Notes: generated from the sequence alone by a model not told the origin. A stretch of 29,184 nt of DNA from CAVWDU01 sp963840725 (GCA_963840725.1 CAWIZY010000027.1:1-29184), one strand, 5' to 3'. Positions 1 to 9,299 are shown, numbered from the stretch's first letter. Numbers and translations are program-made.

Positions 1-11
1 GCTTCAACAAC

Positions 12-1331
12 TCATTCCTCGGTCATACCCCTGTTATTGCTTTTTTTGAGCATACTGGCGAGATCATCAAAGAGTTCCTCGGCGGTAGGGGCCGTGTCGG
101 GCGCCTCAGGTGTCCCTGCCGGAGCCTCCCCTGCCGTGTGAGCCTGACGATTCGGCAACTTGCTGTTTGCGAGCCCCAGCCCCAGTTCCCTGCCCTCCAG
201 CGAAAAGTCCAGTTGCAGGTTATAGGCGTAGCGGGACAGGCCGTGTTTATCCACGATCCGAAAACGCCTGGGCGCGGGCTTACCCTCTGGTTCCACGTTC
301 TGGGTGAGGTAACAGTTGATTGCGGAAAGCGGTTTTCCAGCCAGCTGAATGCCCTTGAGAATGTTAAGGCCGGCGTAGCAGGCGGAGACAAACTCCGGTG
401 TGGAAAGCTCTACTGGCGCTACTGGGGACGCTTGTTCGCGACCCGCCATTTCTGAGGTGAAATCGCCAATCAGTATCTGGCCCCCCTGGGCAAGATCCAC
501 CATGCGTGCCAACTCGATGGTCACATCACCCACGATGTAACTGAAGACAGTCGGGTTGATGCCCTCTGCCTGGTAAAGCTCATAGTGGCTGCCAATGTGA
601 TAAGCAGTACGAATGACCGGAACCGTTTTACCCCGGGAGGCTTCTCTGGCGACGAGGTTATCGGCCACCACCAGAGCCAGGAAGTAAAACAGATCCTCAT
701 TGGCGCGGGGGCCCAGGTCGCGGTTCCAGACATAGTACCCATCGCCGGTGGTAGTGCGGGCGAAGTTCACCTCGATACCACGACTGAGCAGTTTGTTGTA
801 CGCCGAATTCAATGAGTAGGACAAGCTGTTGAGCTGGCTGGCCTGCTCGAAGGGCGTCACCAGAGAAAAGTCGACGATATCAAACAGCAGCACCGCCCGG
901 TCGTTTACGTAGCTCAAACCGTAGCGCTTGATCAACTGCTCGACCGCGTGCAACACACCTTCGTCCTCGGACAGCGCCGTGCTGAGTTTGATAAAGGTGG
1001 GCGCCACATCGAGCCTATCGGCGATCGCAAACAACTCATCCCGATTCTTGCGACGGCGACCGGAGATCAGTTCACGGATGAACTCTTCGTTAGGGCTGGT
1101 TTCGGCCTCTTCGGCACCACCCGCGCAGTAATTGCCCAGGAAATAATGCGGCACCAGCAGAACCAGCAAACCGCGTTCGTCCGCGCTCCAGCAAAGCACA
1201 ATATTTTGTCCCAGCCGCCACTGCTTGCGCAGGGTCTGCTCCAGGGTCTTCAGGTTCCCGCGTTGAACAATGCTGATCGCTTTCAGCGCGTCAGCGCGAT
1301 CATCGCTTGTGTGTTCCGGCTGATCAACCAT
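12..1331 (-). CDS. Class III adenylate/guanylate cyclase-like protein
   Basis: A 439-residue protein whose central part resembles a class III nucleotide cyclase homology domain. Visible motifs are LFDIVDFS (Asp151 in the first metal-binding position), TTTGDGYYVWN (Asp197 in the second) and VGDVTIELARM with Arg276 in the usual transition-state Arg position. The Asn that normally lies four residues before that Arg is Ile here, so the site is not canonical. The first ~135 residues match no domain I recognise and contain no clear membrane segment. The C-terminal ~50 residues are Pro/Ala/Glu rich and probably disordered. The protein is probably cytoplasmic. It starts at the ATG at 1331, divergent from the lipoprotein gene. 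If active it would make a cyclic nucleotide; a degenerate sensor or regulatory domain is equally possible. The cyclase fold is moderately sure, activity is not. Confidence 0.72.
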   Translation of the reverse strand: MVDQPEHTSDDRADALKAISIVQRGNLKTLEQTLRKQWRLGQNIVLCWSADERGLLVLLVPHYFLGNYCAGGAEEAETSPNEEFIRELISGRRRKNRDELFAIADRLDVAPTFIKLSTALSEDEGVLHAVEQLIKRYGLSYVNDRAVLLFDIVDFSLVTPFEQASQLNSLSYSLNSAYNKLLSRGIEVNFARTTTGDGYYVWNRDLGPRANEDLFYFLALVVADNLVAREASRGKTVPVIRTAYHIGSHYELYQAEGINPTVFSYIVGDVTIELARMVDLAQGGQILIGDFTSEMAGREQASPVAPVELSTPEFVSACYAGLNILKGIQLAGKPLSAINCYLTQNVEPEGKPAPRRFRIVDKHGLSRYAYNLQLDFSLEGRELGLGLANSKLPNRQAHTAGEAPAGTPEAPDTAPTAEELFDDLASMLKKSNNRGMTEE

Positions 1332-1475
1332 GACAGTACTCGTTTTTATCCGCCCAAGACGGTAGCATTATAGGGGCGACTCGCTGGCGCAGTCATGCAC
1401 CGGCGCCGAGGATCCCGACTGTCGGGGAACCCGCTTTCGGGCGACTGAATTCACCATTGGGGCATCACTACTTTC

Positions 1476-2030
1476 ATGCAACGTCGCCTCTCTCTCTGCT
1501 TATCGATGTTACTGTCAATACTGACCGCGGCCTGCGCGACTTATGACGTAACCGTCAACGATGCGCTGGTCTACACCCCCGCAACACCGTTTGATGACTA
1601 CGAGGTTGCCGATGCCGCACTCGCGGCCTGCCTCCAGCAAGCGATGCTGGATCAGAAAATCAAGGCTGCGCCCGAATTAACCCGGCTCAACTGCAGCCAT
1701 GCGGGCATCAGCACGCTAGAGGGGTTGGGCACCTTCCACGCGCTGGCGCAATTAAAGCTGTCGGACAACAGCATCCGCAACCTTATGGAACTGCAACATC
1801 TAACCGCACTCGAAACCCTGCAACTGGACAATAACCGGGTTGTCGACCCGGTGCCCTTGCAGGCCCTGCGAATGCTGCGGACACTAGACCTCTCAGGTAA
1901 CAATGCCCTGCAATGTCCCGAACCGGGCACATTGCCTGGAGTGAAACAGCTTGAGTTACCTGAACACTGCCCCGACCGGAATACTCTCACCACTGGCGTC
2001 TCAGCCGAACTCGACGCCCCCCGCCGATGA
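1476..2030 (+). CDS. Leucine-rich-repeat lipoprotein
   Basis: A 184-residue protein with a Sec/lipoprotein signal: basic MQRR start, hydrophobic core and lipobox LTAAC, with the modified Cys near residue 20. Residues ~65-150 hold short leucine-rich repeats of about 22 residues, for example LAQLKLSDNSIRNLMELQHL and LETLQLDNN, of the type seen in internalin-like LRR proteins. The mature protein should be anchored in the outer or inner membrane and act in protein contacts; no catalytic motif is seen. Its stop overlaps the start of the acyltransferase gene by 4 bp (ATGA), so the two are probably translationally coupled. The role is unknown; a partner in envelope or LPS biology is only an inference from that coupling. 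Confidence 0.8.
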   Translation: MQRRLSLCLSMLLSILTAACATYDVTVNDALVYTPATPFDDYEVADAALAACLQQAMLDQKIKAAPELTRLNCSHAGISTLEGLGTFHALAQLKLSDNSIRNLMELQHLTALETLQLDNNRVVDPVPLQALRMLRTLDLSGNNALQCPEPGTLPGVKQLELPEHCPDRNTLTTGVSAELDAPRR

Positions 2031-2923
2031 TCTTCTACCGTCTCGTCAGCTGGCTCCCTTTCCCCCTGCTCTACGGCCTGGCTTGGACCGGCTACCTGCT
2101 GCTTTACTACGTGACAGGTTATCGCAAAGCCGTGGTGAAGCAGAACATGACCCGAGCGTTTCCAGATAAAAGCGCCAAAGAGATCACAGTTCTGGCAAAA
2201 AACTTCTACCAGCACCTGGCCTGTGTTGCCTGCGAGATTATCAAGGCCCGCCGGATGAGCCCGGCGGATTTTCGGCAAAGAGTGCGGCTAATGAACCCCG
2301 AGATGGTTCGCCAGGCGAGCAATGACTACCGGGACTCAGTCATTGTGTTGACCATCCATCAAGGCAATTGGGAGTGGATGCTGCACGGTGCCACCACGGC
2401 ATTGCAGATTCCCATTGACCCGGTGTACAAACCACTCCACAACGATACCGTGGATACAATGATCTTCGATATCCGCAGTCAATTCGGCTCCAGGCCGCTC
2501 TCTGTGGAGCAATCCACCCGGGACATACTCAAGCGCCGCAAGGAGTTCAGAATTTTCGTTATGGTAGCTGAGCAGTCGCCGACGCGACACGACCGGGCGT
2601 ATTGGACAACATTTATGAACCAGGAGGCCGCCTTCTTTCTCGGCACTGAAGTGATCGCCAAGATGACCGGTTTTCCGGTGCTATTTGCCCAATGCCACAG
2701 GCGCGGCAAGGGGTATTACGATATCGAGTTTCACGAGTTGGCGGCGCCGCCCTATGACAAGGCATCCCATGCGATCACCGATCGCTATGTCGCATTGACT
2801 GAGATGGCCATACGGGCTGATCCGGCGAGTTGGCTGTGGAGCAACCGACGCTGGAAACGAGATCGCGCAGCAGAAGAGAGCGCCGAAGCAGCAGCCAAAG
2901 AGTCGCAGAAATTAACACACTAG
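2027..2923 (+). CDS. LpxL/HtrB-family lipid A acyltransferase-like protein
   Basis: A 298-residue member of the lysophospholipid/lipid A late acyltransferase family (LpxL/LpxM, HtrB). Known members transfer a secondary acyl chain from acyl-ACP to Kdo-lipid A at the inner membrane. The HX4E catalytic motif is seen as HQGNWE with His111, and the family's C-terminal motif as PASWLWSNRRWK near residue 265. The N-terminus has the usual hydrophobic anchor (FPLLYGLAWTGYLLLYYV). The length is normal for the family. The start is the ATG at 2027, overlapping the LRR lipoprotein stop. The C-terminus ends in a charged Ala/Glu-rich tail. Which acyl chain or substrate is used cannot be read from sequence, and some family members act on ornithine lipids or other acceptors. 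Confidence 0.87.
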   Translation: MIFYRLVSWLPFPLLYGLAWTGYLLLYYVTGYRKAVVKQNMTRAFPDKSAKEITVLAKNFYQHLACVACEIIKARRMSPADFRQRVRLMNPEMVRQASNDYRDSVIVLTIHQGNWEWMLHGATTALQIPIDPVYKPLHNDTVDTMIFDIRSQFGSRPLSVEQSTRDILKRRKEFRIFVMVAEQSPTRHDRAYWTTFMNQEAAFFLGTEVIAKMTGFPVLFAQCHRRGKGYYDIEFHELAAPPYDKASHAITDRYVALTEMAIRADPASWLWSNRRWKRDRAAEESAEAAAKESQKLTH

Positions 2924-2963
2924 TACGGAGCAATACCCAACAAGCGGATAGCACCTCTGGCGA

Positions 2964-3719
2964 CTACAGTTGCTGCCAGTCGAACCCCTCACCCTGGCCA
3001 GCCCACAGCACTTCAGAGGGCGGTCGAGATACCGTTGCCAACGCTTGCTCGGCGAGGTGGCGCGAGTTGTTCTGCTCACTGATATGGGCAACCACCAGAC
3101 ACTCCGGAGCAGCCCCATCGAGTTGCTGTAAAAAACCGGCCGCCTGATGATTGTTCAGATGTCCCCAGTCGCCCCCGACACGGCGCTTTAACTGCCGCGG
3201 ATAAGCGCCCGCCATCAGCATATCGAGATCGTGATTGAATTCCAGCAGCAGTGCGTCACAGTCACGATAGCTGGCTACGACATGGGGTGTAATACTGCCA
3301 AGGTCGGTGAGCAAACCCAGGGAATGCTTGCGATGGCGGACTCGAAACTGACAGGGTTCCCGGGCGTCATGAGGCACTGCCACCGCCTCCACATGGATAC
3401 CGCCGATGCAGAAGGCATCACCCCCATTGAAACAGCGCGTTTGCTGGCCAGCGTCACAGCGGCCGGTGCTATTGGTGCCATAACTCAGATAGACGGGGAT
3501 AGTGTGTTTTCTCGACAGCGCAGGTACGCCGGAAGCATGGTCAGAGTGCTCATGCGTTACCAGTATGGCGTCGATCTGCGCCGGCTCGACACCCAGCCGT
3601 TGCAGGCGACGGGTTGTCTCTCGCAATGAGAACCCGCAATCCACCAATAACAGGGTGTCGCCAGCCTCAACCAGCGTCGCATTACCCTTGCTGCCACTGC
3701 CCAGGGAAGCAAATCGCAT
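2964..3719 (-). CDS. MBL-fold metallo-hydrolase (YycJ/WalJ-like)
   Basis: A metallo-beta-lactamase-fold protein of about 251 residues. The metal motif HEHSDH gives His56, His58, Asp60 and His61. The N-terminal strand-loop MRFASLGSGSKGNAT is typical of the YycJ/WalJ-like group, whose members are thought to be nucleases or phosphodiesterases. Later family residues include NHDLDML and the HLNNHQAA region. I chose the ATG at 3719; two in-frame GTG codons lie just upstream. It follows bamC by 25 bp on the same strand. The order dapA-bamC-MBL hydrolase is shared by many gammaproteobacteria, with purC usually next; purC is absent here and the gene converges on the acyltransferase. The true substrate is unknown. 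Confidence 0.85.
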   Translation of the reverse strand: MRFASLGSGSKGNATLVEAGDTLLLVDCGFSLRETTRRLQRLGVEPAQIDAILVTHEHSDHASGVPALSRKHTIPVYLSYGTNSTGRCDAGQQTRCFNGGDAFCIGGIHVEAVAVPHDAREPCQFRVRHRKHSLGLLTDLGSITPHVVASYRDCDALLLEFNHDLDMLMAGAYPRQLKRRVGGDWGHLNNHQAAGFLQQLDGAAPECLVVAHISEQNNSRHLAEQALATVSRPPSEVLWAGQGEGFDWQQL

Positions 3720-3744
3720 CACCACGAACCCGCAGCTGGCACCA

Positions 3745-4800
3745 TCAATCGATGTTGCCTTTGATCAAAGCCAACAACGATTGCTCTTCGCGCTGCCCAA
3801 AGGTCGCCTCGGGGTCCTGGGGCTGCAATCGAATGCGCACAGCCCGCTCGCCTTCGCTTTCCATGGTCACCCGAAACTCCTTACCGGCAAGGGGATGCTC
3901 CTCGTCTTCGAAAAGCCAATCCAGCCAGCCCTCCTCCTCTTCCGACTCCGGGCCCACAAACCGCACATAGTAGACCCCGGCACTGCGGTCACGATCTGTC
4001 GACTTCAAAGCTGGAGTTCTCCAGACCACGTGCCAGGGAGGCCCAGGCGCGATCGAACGGCAAGCCCAGAGAAATGTAGGTATAGCCCTCCTCCGCCTCC
4101 TGTAGTGAAATTTTGCCCGTGGCGCTGATCGCCTGATCCGCAATCATCGATACCGGGGCGGACTCTGCACTGTTGGCGATGTATTGGGACACACTCATGC
4201 AGTATGTCGTCTTCCTGCTCCTTGTCATCAGAGCGGGCGGGCCAGGCATTGATATCACCGGCCTGGTGCATCTGCAGCACATGCAGTTCACTATTGCCGC
4301 GCTGCACGCCCTGCTCGATACGAAACTGGAAGCGCGATGCCATGGGCTCACCTTCGATGTTGACCCAGTCGGTTTCCATGATGCCCGCCCGCGCATCGAC
4401 CCGCGCAACCTGCGCACCCGCCGCTGCGAGAAAACCGCGCACCTGTGGCCATACCTGACCGGGAGCCATGGCGATCAATGCCCAACTCTCTTCCCCCAGA
4501 CGCTGGATACGCACGAGCTGATCGGCAGACCCGGAAACCAGGGGAGCCGGACGCGGCACCTCGAACTGACTGTTTAGTAGCAGTGCGTCTTCCACCGGTG
4601 GAATAGCGTAAATCTCCTGCAGACCCTCGGTGCTCTTACCCTCGGGTACGCTCAAAACGGGCACTTCTTCCGCCCGGATATAGGCATCCGACTTGTCGCG
4701 GAAACAGCCCGTCATCGCCAAACAGATAGCCGCAACCCGGTGCCGTGGCCAGTATCGAAGAGACCAGCAGGAGACGCAGGGTCATATTTTTTGACAACAT
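3745..4800 (-). pseudogene. bamC: bamC (nlpB), outer-membrane assembly lipoprotein, broken by three frameshifts as written
   Basis: BamC is a lipoprotein of the BAM complex that inserts beta-barrel proteins into the outer membrane. The start ATG at 4800 overlaps the last base of the dapA stop (TGATG). The first ~24 residues form a lipoprotein signal ending APGCGYLFGDDG. The frame then breaks three times, each fitting one extra base: near 4701 (GLF/RDKSDAY), near 4199 (EDDIL/MSVSQYIA) and near 3997 (SSFEVD/DRDRSAGVYYV). Removing those three bases gives a continuous protein of about 350 residues ending in the helix-grip region (GVYYVRFVG, EFRVTMES) with LIKGNID at the end, a normal BamC length. 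Because the coding sense is preserved between breaks, consensus errors are more likely than a true pseudogene. Confidence 0.85.
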
Positions 4801-5671
4801 CAGAGTCCTGCCGCCGTTATCGCCGTCAACACTGCATCATTATACTCCGCGTCCAGCCACGTGAGGGGTGGTCGAATACCGGGCTGGATCAGGCCCAGAT
4901 GATGCAGCGCCCATTTTACCGGGATGGGGTTAGCTTGAAGAAACAGCGCCGTGTTCAGCGCTGCGAGCCGATCGTTTTCGACACTGGCCGCTGCTCGATC
5001 ACCCGCCAGAGCCCGCTGACACAGCCGCGCCATGGCTTCTGGCGCGACATTGGCGGTGACCGAGATATTACCGTGGGCCCCGGCTAGCATTAATTCCATG
5101 GCGGTGGGGTCATCGCCTGAATAAATAGCGATAGCTCCACCGCACCGCGCCACCAAATCGCGGCCACGGGCCGGATCTCCGGTCGCATCCTTTATGCCAA
5201 CGATCTGCTCAAGATCCGCCAATCGGGCCACCGTCTCGTTACTCATGTCTACGGCGGTACGGCCGGGCACGTTATAGAGAATCTGGGGAATAGACACCGC
5301 TTCAGCAATCGCCCGGAAGTGCTCAAACAAGCCGCGCTGGGTCGGTTTATTGTAGTAGGGGGTGACCAGCAGGCAGGCATCTGCGCCCGCCTTGGCGGCA
5401 GCGGTGGTCAGTTCGATCGCCTCGCGCGTCGAATTGGCACCGGTGCCGGCTATAATGGGCATTTTGCCGGCGACATAATCGACACAATGCTTGATCACCT
5501 CGCAGTGCTCGGGCACGCTGAGTGTGGCGCTCTCGCCCGTGGTGCCCACCGCACCGATGGCATCGGTACCGGCACTCTGGTGCCAGTCCAAAAGTGCTCA
5601 AGGCTGGCCCAATCGATACTGCCGTCAGCATGCATCGGGGTTACCAAGGCCACAATACTGCCGGTAATCAT
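4800..5671 (-). CDS. dapA: 4-hydroxy-tetrahydrodipicolinate synthase, with one frameshift near the 5' end
   Basis: DapA condenses pyruvate with aspartate semialdehyde, the first committed step of the diaminopimelate/lysine pathway, in the cytoplasm. Key elements are visible: GTTGES (Thr/Thr of the active site), LYNVPGRT (catalytic Tyr) and GIKDATGD (Schiff-base Lys). The real start is MITGSIVALVTP at 5671, with GGAGAA about 7 bases upstream. After LEHF the frame is lost at the TTTT run at 5590-5593 (minus strand); one missing base there restores LDWHQSAGTDAI and gives a 290-residue protein, close to the E. coli length. As written, only an open frame from 5591 downstream is intact, and it lacks the first strand. 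The gene is normally essential, so I favour a sequence error. The stop overlaps the bamC start. Confidence 0.93.
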
Positions 5672-5837
5672 CCAGGTTCTCCGCAAATGACTGTCGGGCG
5701 CCCACAAGCTCCGTTAACGGCCCGCCAGGAAAGACCGCCATTATCCATGACAGGGGCCAGATAACAACCAGATTGAGGTAAAATGCCCCTGCCCCGGCGC
5801 CGTGCCGGCGCCCTCAAAGACTCCCGGAGACGGACCG

Positions 5838-6359
5838 ATGAAAGACTTATATGAACGCAGTCGAGCCCTGCCTTTTTTGTGTCTGTTGGCGACGATGCTG
5901 CTGGGCGCACTGTCGCCCTCGACACAGGCGGAAGTAAAGGTAGGTGATCTGACCTTCGTGGATAAACAGCATATGCAGGGCCTGCGAACCGAGCTGGATG
6001 ACCTGGCGCGGCGCCACTTCGGCAGGCAGTTCAACGGTAACACCGACACCGATCTGGCCCTGCTGCAATCACTGCTCGATAGCGCACTGGTGCGCGCAGA
6101 CCAAAAACCCGAGCTACAGGGCATGGGCATTATCCTTGGCGATCGACTGGCGGAGGACCTGGGTATGCACTGGGTAGTTTACGAAGATAAACTCGGTCGC
6201 AGCCGGGCGCTGCGCTACCGCGACAGCGACAACTACCTGTTTCCGGTAACCATGATCTCCCGGCGCCGCGAGGCTGGCAGTGACACGTCGGTCAGGGCTA
6301 TCTATCAAAAGGCCTATGACATCATCGCACCCTTGCGGCAATCGCTGCCTTTCCAATAG
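5838..6359 (+). CDS. Exported DUF3806-domain protein
   Basis: A protein of about 173 residues starting at MKDLYERSRAL (ATG at 5838, with GGAGACGG just upstream); an in-frame ATG at 5802 is less likely. Residues 1-31 form a Sec signal peptide ending near STQA, so the product should be periplasmic. The middle and C-terminal part matches the DUF3806 pattern: IILGDRLAEDLGMHWVVYED, then LRYRDSDNYLFPVTMISRR. No catalytic motif is known for this family. It is divergent from dapA, and the 166-bp gap contains a short GGCGCC-GTGCC-GGCGCC hairpin at 5796-5812 in its leader. Function unknown. Confidence 0.78.
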   Translation: MKDLYERSRALPFLCLLATMLLGALSPSTQAEVKVGDLTFVDKQHMQGLRTELDDLARRHFGRQFNGNTDTDLALLQSLLDSALVRADQKPELQGMGIILGDRLAEDLGMHWVVYEDKLGRSRALRYRDSDNYLFPVTMISRRREAGSDTSVRAIYQKAYDIIAPLRQSLPFQ

Positions 6360-6421
6360 AAAATGGCATTCGGGCTCCGTTGCAATTAGACTGCAGCTGA
6401 ACACTGAGGGCATGGCCGTGC

Positions 6422-7543
6422 ATGACAGATAAATCGACCGGCTTGGAATTGCACGAGCTGCCGGATGGCGAGCTGCTGCTCAAGTTGGTGAGTGGTGGCC
6501 CCAGCCAGGAGCCGTTCGCACGACTGCTGGACGCTCTGTCCCACACGGGCGTACAGCGGCTGACAGTCGACGGCGCCGGCTCTGCAAGACTGGACTCTGC
6601 GGCCATGGCATTGCTGCTGCGCTGCTACAACGCGTCTGAAGCCGCTGGCGTGACCTTCAATACCACCGGCCTGCCAGCCGCGGCCGAGCAATTGCTGCGG
6701 GTAGCCACCGCGGTCAAGCCTCACCGGCCCGAAGTACCCCCACCCAGAACCCTGCGCCGCCTGCTGGATCCCAGGCCACTGTTCGCCGAAATCGGAGATG
6801 GCTTGCGCGAATTCCTGGCGTTCATCGGGGATGTGAGCATTGCCATGGGCCATTTGCTCACTGGGAAGGCCAGCACTCGATGGACTGACTTTCGGGACTT
6901 CTGTTACCAGGCCGGCCCCGACGCCTTCGCCATTATCAGTCTCACCAGCATCCTGGTTGGGATGATACTGGCCTACCTCGGGGCGGTTCAGCTACAGCAA
7001 TTCGGCGCTGAGATCTACGTTGCAGACCTTGTGGTGATCGGCATGCTGCGGGAAATGGGTGTGCTGATGACCGCAATCGTTATGGCGGGGCGCACCGGCG
7101 CGGCCTATGCCGCTCAGCTGGGTACCATGCAGACCAATGAGGAAATCGACGCCATTACCACCATGGGTATCTCACCGATGGAGTTCCTGGTGTTGCCCAG
7201 AATGCTGGCCCTGATCGTCGTCATGCCACTGCTCACTTTGTACGCCAACCTATTGGGCATAGTCGGCGGTGGTATCGTCGCTGGCGGCATGGGCATAGCC
7301 CCCCTGCAGTACATCAATGCGGGTAGCGCCGTGCTGTCTTTTTCCCATCTGACCGTAGGACTGGTAAAAAGCGTGGTCTTCGCTACCCTGATCGCTATCG
7401 CTGGCTGCCGCTCCGGCATTAACTCAGGACGCAGCTCCGCGGCCGTGGGACAGGCCGCCACGGAAGCCGTGGTCGCGGCCATCGTGTATCTCATTATCGC
7501 GGATGCGGCTATCAACATAGTCTGCCAACAACTGGGCTTGTAA
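6422..7543 (+). CDS. MlaE-family ABC lipid transport permease with N-terminal STAS domain
   Basis: A 373-residue inner-membrane permease of the MlaE/YrbE family, which with MlaF and MlaD moves phospholipid between the membranes. Residues ~1-100 form a STAS-like domain (LTVDGAGSARLDSAAMALLLRCYNA is characteristic), the counterpart of the separate MlaB subunit in E. coli; here it is fused. The permease part begins near residue 125 and holds the MlaE signature: GMLREMGVLMTAIVMAGRTG, then TNEEIDAITTMGISPMEFLV, with about five membrane helices. It ends 2 bp before the ATPase gene, first in a four-gene operon. The substrate is inferred from the family only. Confidence 0.92.
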   Translation: MTDKSTGLELHELPDGELLLKLVSGGPSQEPFARLLDALSHTGVQRLTVDGAGSARLDSAAMALLLRCYNASEAAGVTFNTTGLPAAAEQLLRVATAVKPHRPEVPPPRTLRRLLDPRPLFAEIGDGLREFLAFIGDVSIAMGHLLTGKASTRWTDFRDFCYQAGPDAFAIISLTSILVGMILAYLGAVQLQQFGAEIYVADLVVIGMLREMGVLMTAIVMAGRTGAAYAAQLGTMQTNEEIDAITTMGISPMEFLVLPRMLALIVVMPLLTLYANLLGIVGGGIVAGGMGIAPLQYINAGSAVLSFSHLTVGLVKSVVFATLIAIAGCRSGINSGRSSAAVGQAATEAVVAAIVYLIIADAAINIVCQQLGL

Positions 7544-7545
7544 CT

Positions 7546-8337
7546 ATGCCAACGGAGCCTACTCCCACCCGCCACAGCCTGATTAGAATCAGCGACCTGA
7601 CCATGGCCTATGGCAGCCTGGTAATACAGGAACATCTCAATTTTGACATTTTTGAGGGTGACATTTTCGTCATCATGGGCGGCAGCGGCTGCGGCAAAAG
7701 CACCCTGCTCAAGCACATGCTGGGTTTGATGGCGCCAGCGGCCGGTGATATCGGCTACAAAGGCAAGAGCTTTACCCGCGCCAGTTCCGCTGAACGCGAT
7801 AACATGCGCCGGCAATGGGGCATCACCTATCAGTCTGGAGGACTGTTCAGCGCCATGACACTGGCCGAAAATGTGGCTCTGCCACTGGGCCTGTATACAG
7901 AGAATTCGCGTAACGAAATTGCTGACATTGTCGCCTACAAGCTTGCCCTGGTGGGCCTGGCAGGGTACCAGGCTTTTTATCCGTCGGAGATCAGTGGCGG
8001 CATGCGCAAACGTGCAGCCCTCGCACGCGCCATTGCGCTGGACCCCGCTATCCTGTTTTTTGACGAGCCCTCGGCGGGGCTGGACCCGATCAGCTCACGC
8101 TTGTTGGATGACCTGATACTGGAGATCAAGGAATCTACCCGGGCAACGGTGGTCATGGTCACTCACGAATTGCCCAGTATTTTTGCCATCGCCAACAACT
8201 CCGTCTATCTGGATGCCAAAACACGCACCATGATCGCCTACGGCGACCCCAGGGAGCTGCGAGACCACAGCGAGCAGGCCGTGGTAAGACAATTTTTGAC
8301 CCGGGGCGCAAGCATCGCGGCAGGAGAGACAGCATGA
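7546..8337 (+). CDS. MlaF-like ABC transporter ATPase
   Basis: A 263-residue ATP-binding subunit of the MCE lipid transporter encoded around it. Walker A is GGSGCGKST (residues ~45-53), the Q-loop region is ITYQSGGLFSAMTLAENV, the signature is SGGMRKR (residues ~150-156), and Walker B is ILFFDEPSAGLDP (~169-181), followed by the H-loop VTHELPS. The variant signature with Met-Arg-Lys and the DEPSAGLDP motif are typical of MlaF rather than of importer ATPases. It acts on the cytoplasmic face of the permease. The stop overlaps the start of the MlaD-like gene by 4 bp (ATGA), so translation is likely coupled. Confidence 0.94.
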   Translation: MPTEPTPTRHSLIRISDLTMAYGSLVIQEHLNFDIFEGDIFVIMGGSGCGKSTLLKHMLGLMAPAAGDIGYKGKSFTRASSAERDNMRRQWGITYQSGGLFSAMTLAENVALPLGLYTENSRNEIADIVAYKLALVGLAGYQAFYPSEISGGMRKRAALARAIALDPAILFFDEPSAGLDPISSRLLDDLILEIKESTRATVVMVTHELPSIFAIANNSVYLDAKTRTMIAYGDPRELRDHSEQAVVRQFLTRGASIAAGETA

Positions 8338-9299
8338 GCGAAAAAAGCCACTCAGTGGCCATCGGGGCCTTTATCGTCGGTGCCGCGATCATCCTGATTT
8401 CCGCCCTGCTGTTTATCAACGGTTCAGGGATCGGAACGGATCGCCAACAGGTGGTGATGGTATTTGATGGCTCAGTGAAAGGACTGCAGGTCGGCGCGCC
8501 GGTTGCACTGCGTGGGGTCCAGATCGGCCAGGTGACCGATATCAAGCTTATTTTTGATACCGATTCGATAGATCTCATTATGCTGGTAGAGGCTGAGGTC
8601 ACCACAGAAAATATTCAGCGCCGCGGCCTTGGGGGCGTGGATCTGACCGAGGAACTGATAGGCCAGGGATTGCGCGCCCAACTCATCTCCCAGAGTCTGC
8701 TGACCGGCCTGCTGATGATCCAACTCGACTTCCACCCGGACACCAAATTCACGCTCGGGCAGGTCGAGTCTCCCTACTTTCAGATTCCCACCATCCCCAC
8801 TGACCTGGAGCGCTTCGCACGGCAGGTGGAATCCATTGACTTTGCCCAGGTGGCTAGCGACCTGCAGGCGGTGGTGGCAGGCCTGAGGCAGTTCACCAAC
8901 AGTGACTCCCTGCAAAACTTTCCCGCCCAGCTTGATGAATCCCTGACGATACTGCGCCAGTTGGGGGAGCAACTGAACCAGCAGTTGGTCAGTTCGGGAC
9001 CTAAACTCGATCAGTTACTGGACAGCACCAGTAGCGCCATCGAGACATTTGATAGCGAAATACCGCGGCTCTCCCAGTCGGTGCGACACAGCCTTACGGG
9101 ACTGGAGGCGGCAATGAGCGAGCTTGAACAGAGCGCATCGGGTATTGGGGATGTGCTTGCAGTCGATTCTCCCACCATTTACCGCCTCAACAAGGCGCTG
9201 CGAGAAGTCGAACTGGCCGGCAAGGCACTGCAGGCACTGGCCAAAACGCTGGAGGAGCAACCCGAGGCGCTGCTTCGCGGCAAGAGAGGAGCAGAATGA
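8334..9299 (+). CDS. MlaD-family (MCE domain) periplasmic lipid-binding protein
   Basis: A 321-residue protein with one N-terminal membrane anchor (residues ~8-28, VAIGAFIVGAAIILISALLF) and an MCE domain at about residues 39-120 holding the family motif GLQVGAPVALRGVQIGQV. MCE proteins form hexameric rings in the periplasm that pass lipid between the permease and the outer membrane. The remainder (residues ~150-321) is rich in Leu, Gln and Glu heptad-like stretches (LDESLTILRQLGEQLNQQL) and probably forms the helical barrel or needle seen in longer MCE proteins. It overlaps the genes on both sides by 4 bp each, so it is central in the operon. Confidence 0.92.
   Translation: MSEKSHSVAIGAFIVGAAIILISALLFINGSGIGTDRQQVVMVFDGSVKGLQVGAPVALRGVQIGQVTDIKLIFDTDSIDLIMLVEAEVTTENIQRRGLGGVDLTEELIGQGLRAQLISQSLLTGLLMIQLDFHPDTKFTLGQVESPYFQIPTIPTDLERFARQVESIDFAQVASDLQAVVAGLRQFTNSDSLQNFPAQLDESLTILRQLGEQLNQQLVSSGPKLDQLLDSTSSAIETFDSEIPRLSQSVRHSLTGLEAAMSELEQSASGIGDVLAVDSPTIYRLNKALREVELAGKALQALAKTLEEQPEALLRGKRGAE

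Noticed and set aside
3745..4800. Programmed frameshifting in bamC
   Set aside because: Three separate breaks without slippery heptamers or conserved precedent make recoding implausible.
7114..7815. 233-codon minus-strand frame
   Set aside because: It lies antisense to the MlaE and MlaF genes, both clear by motif.
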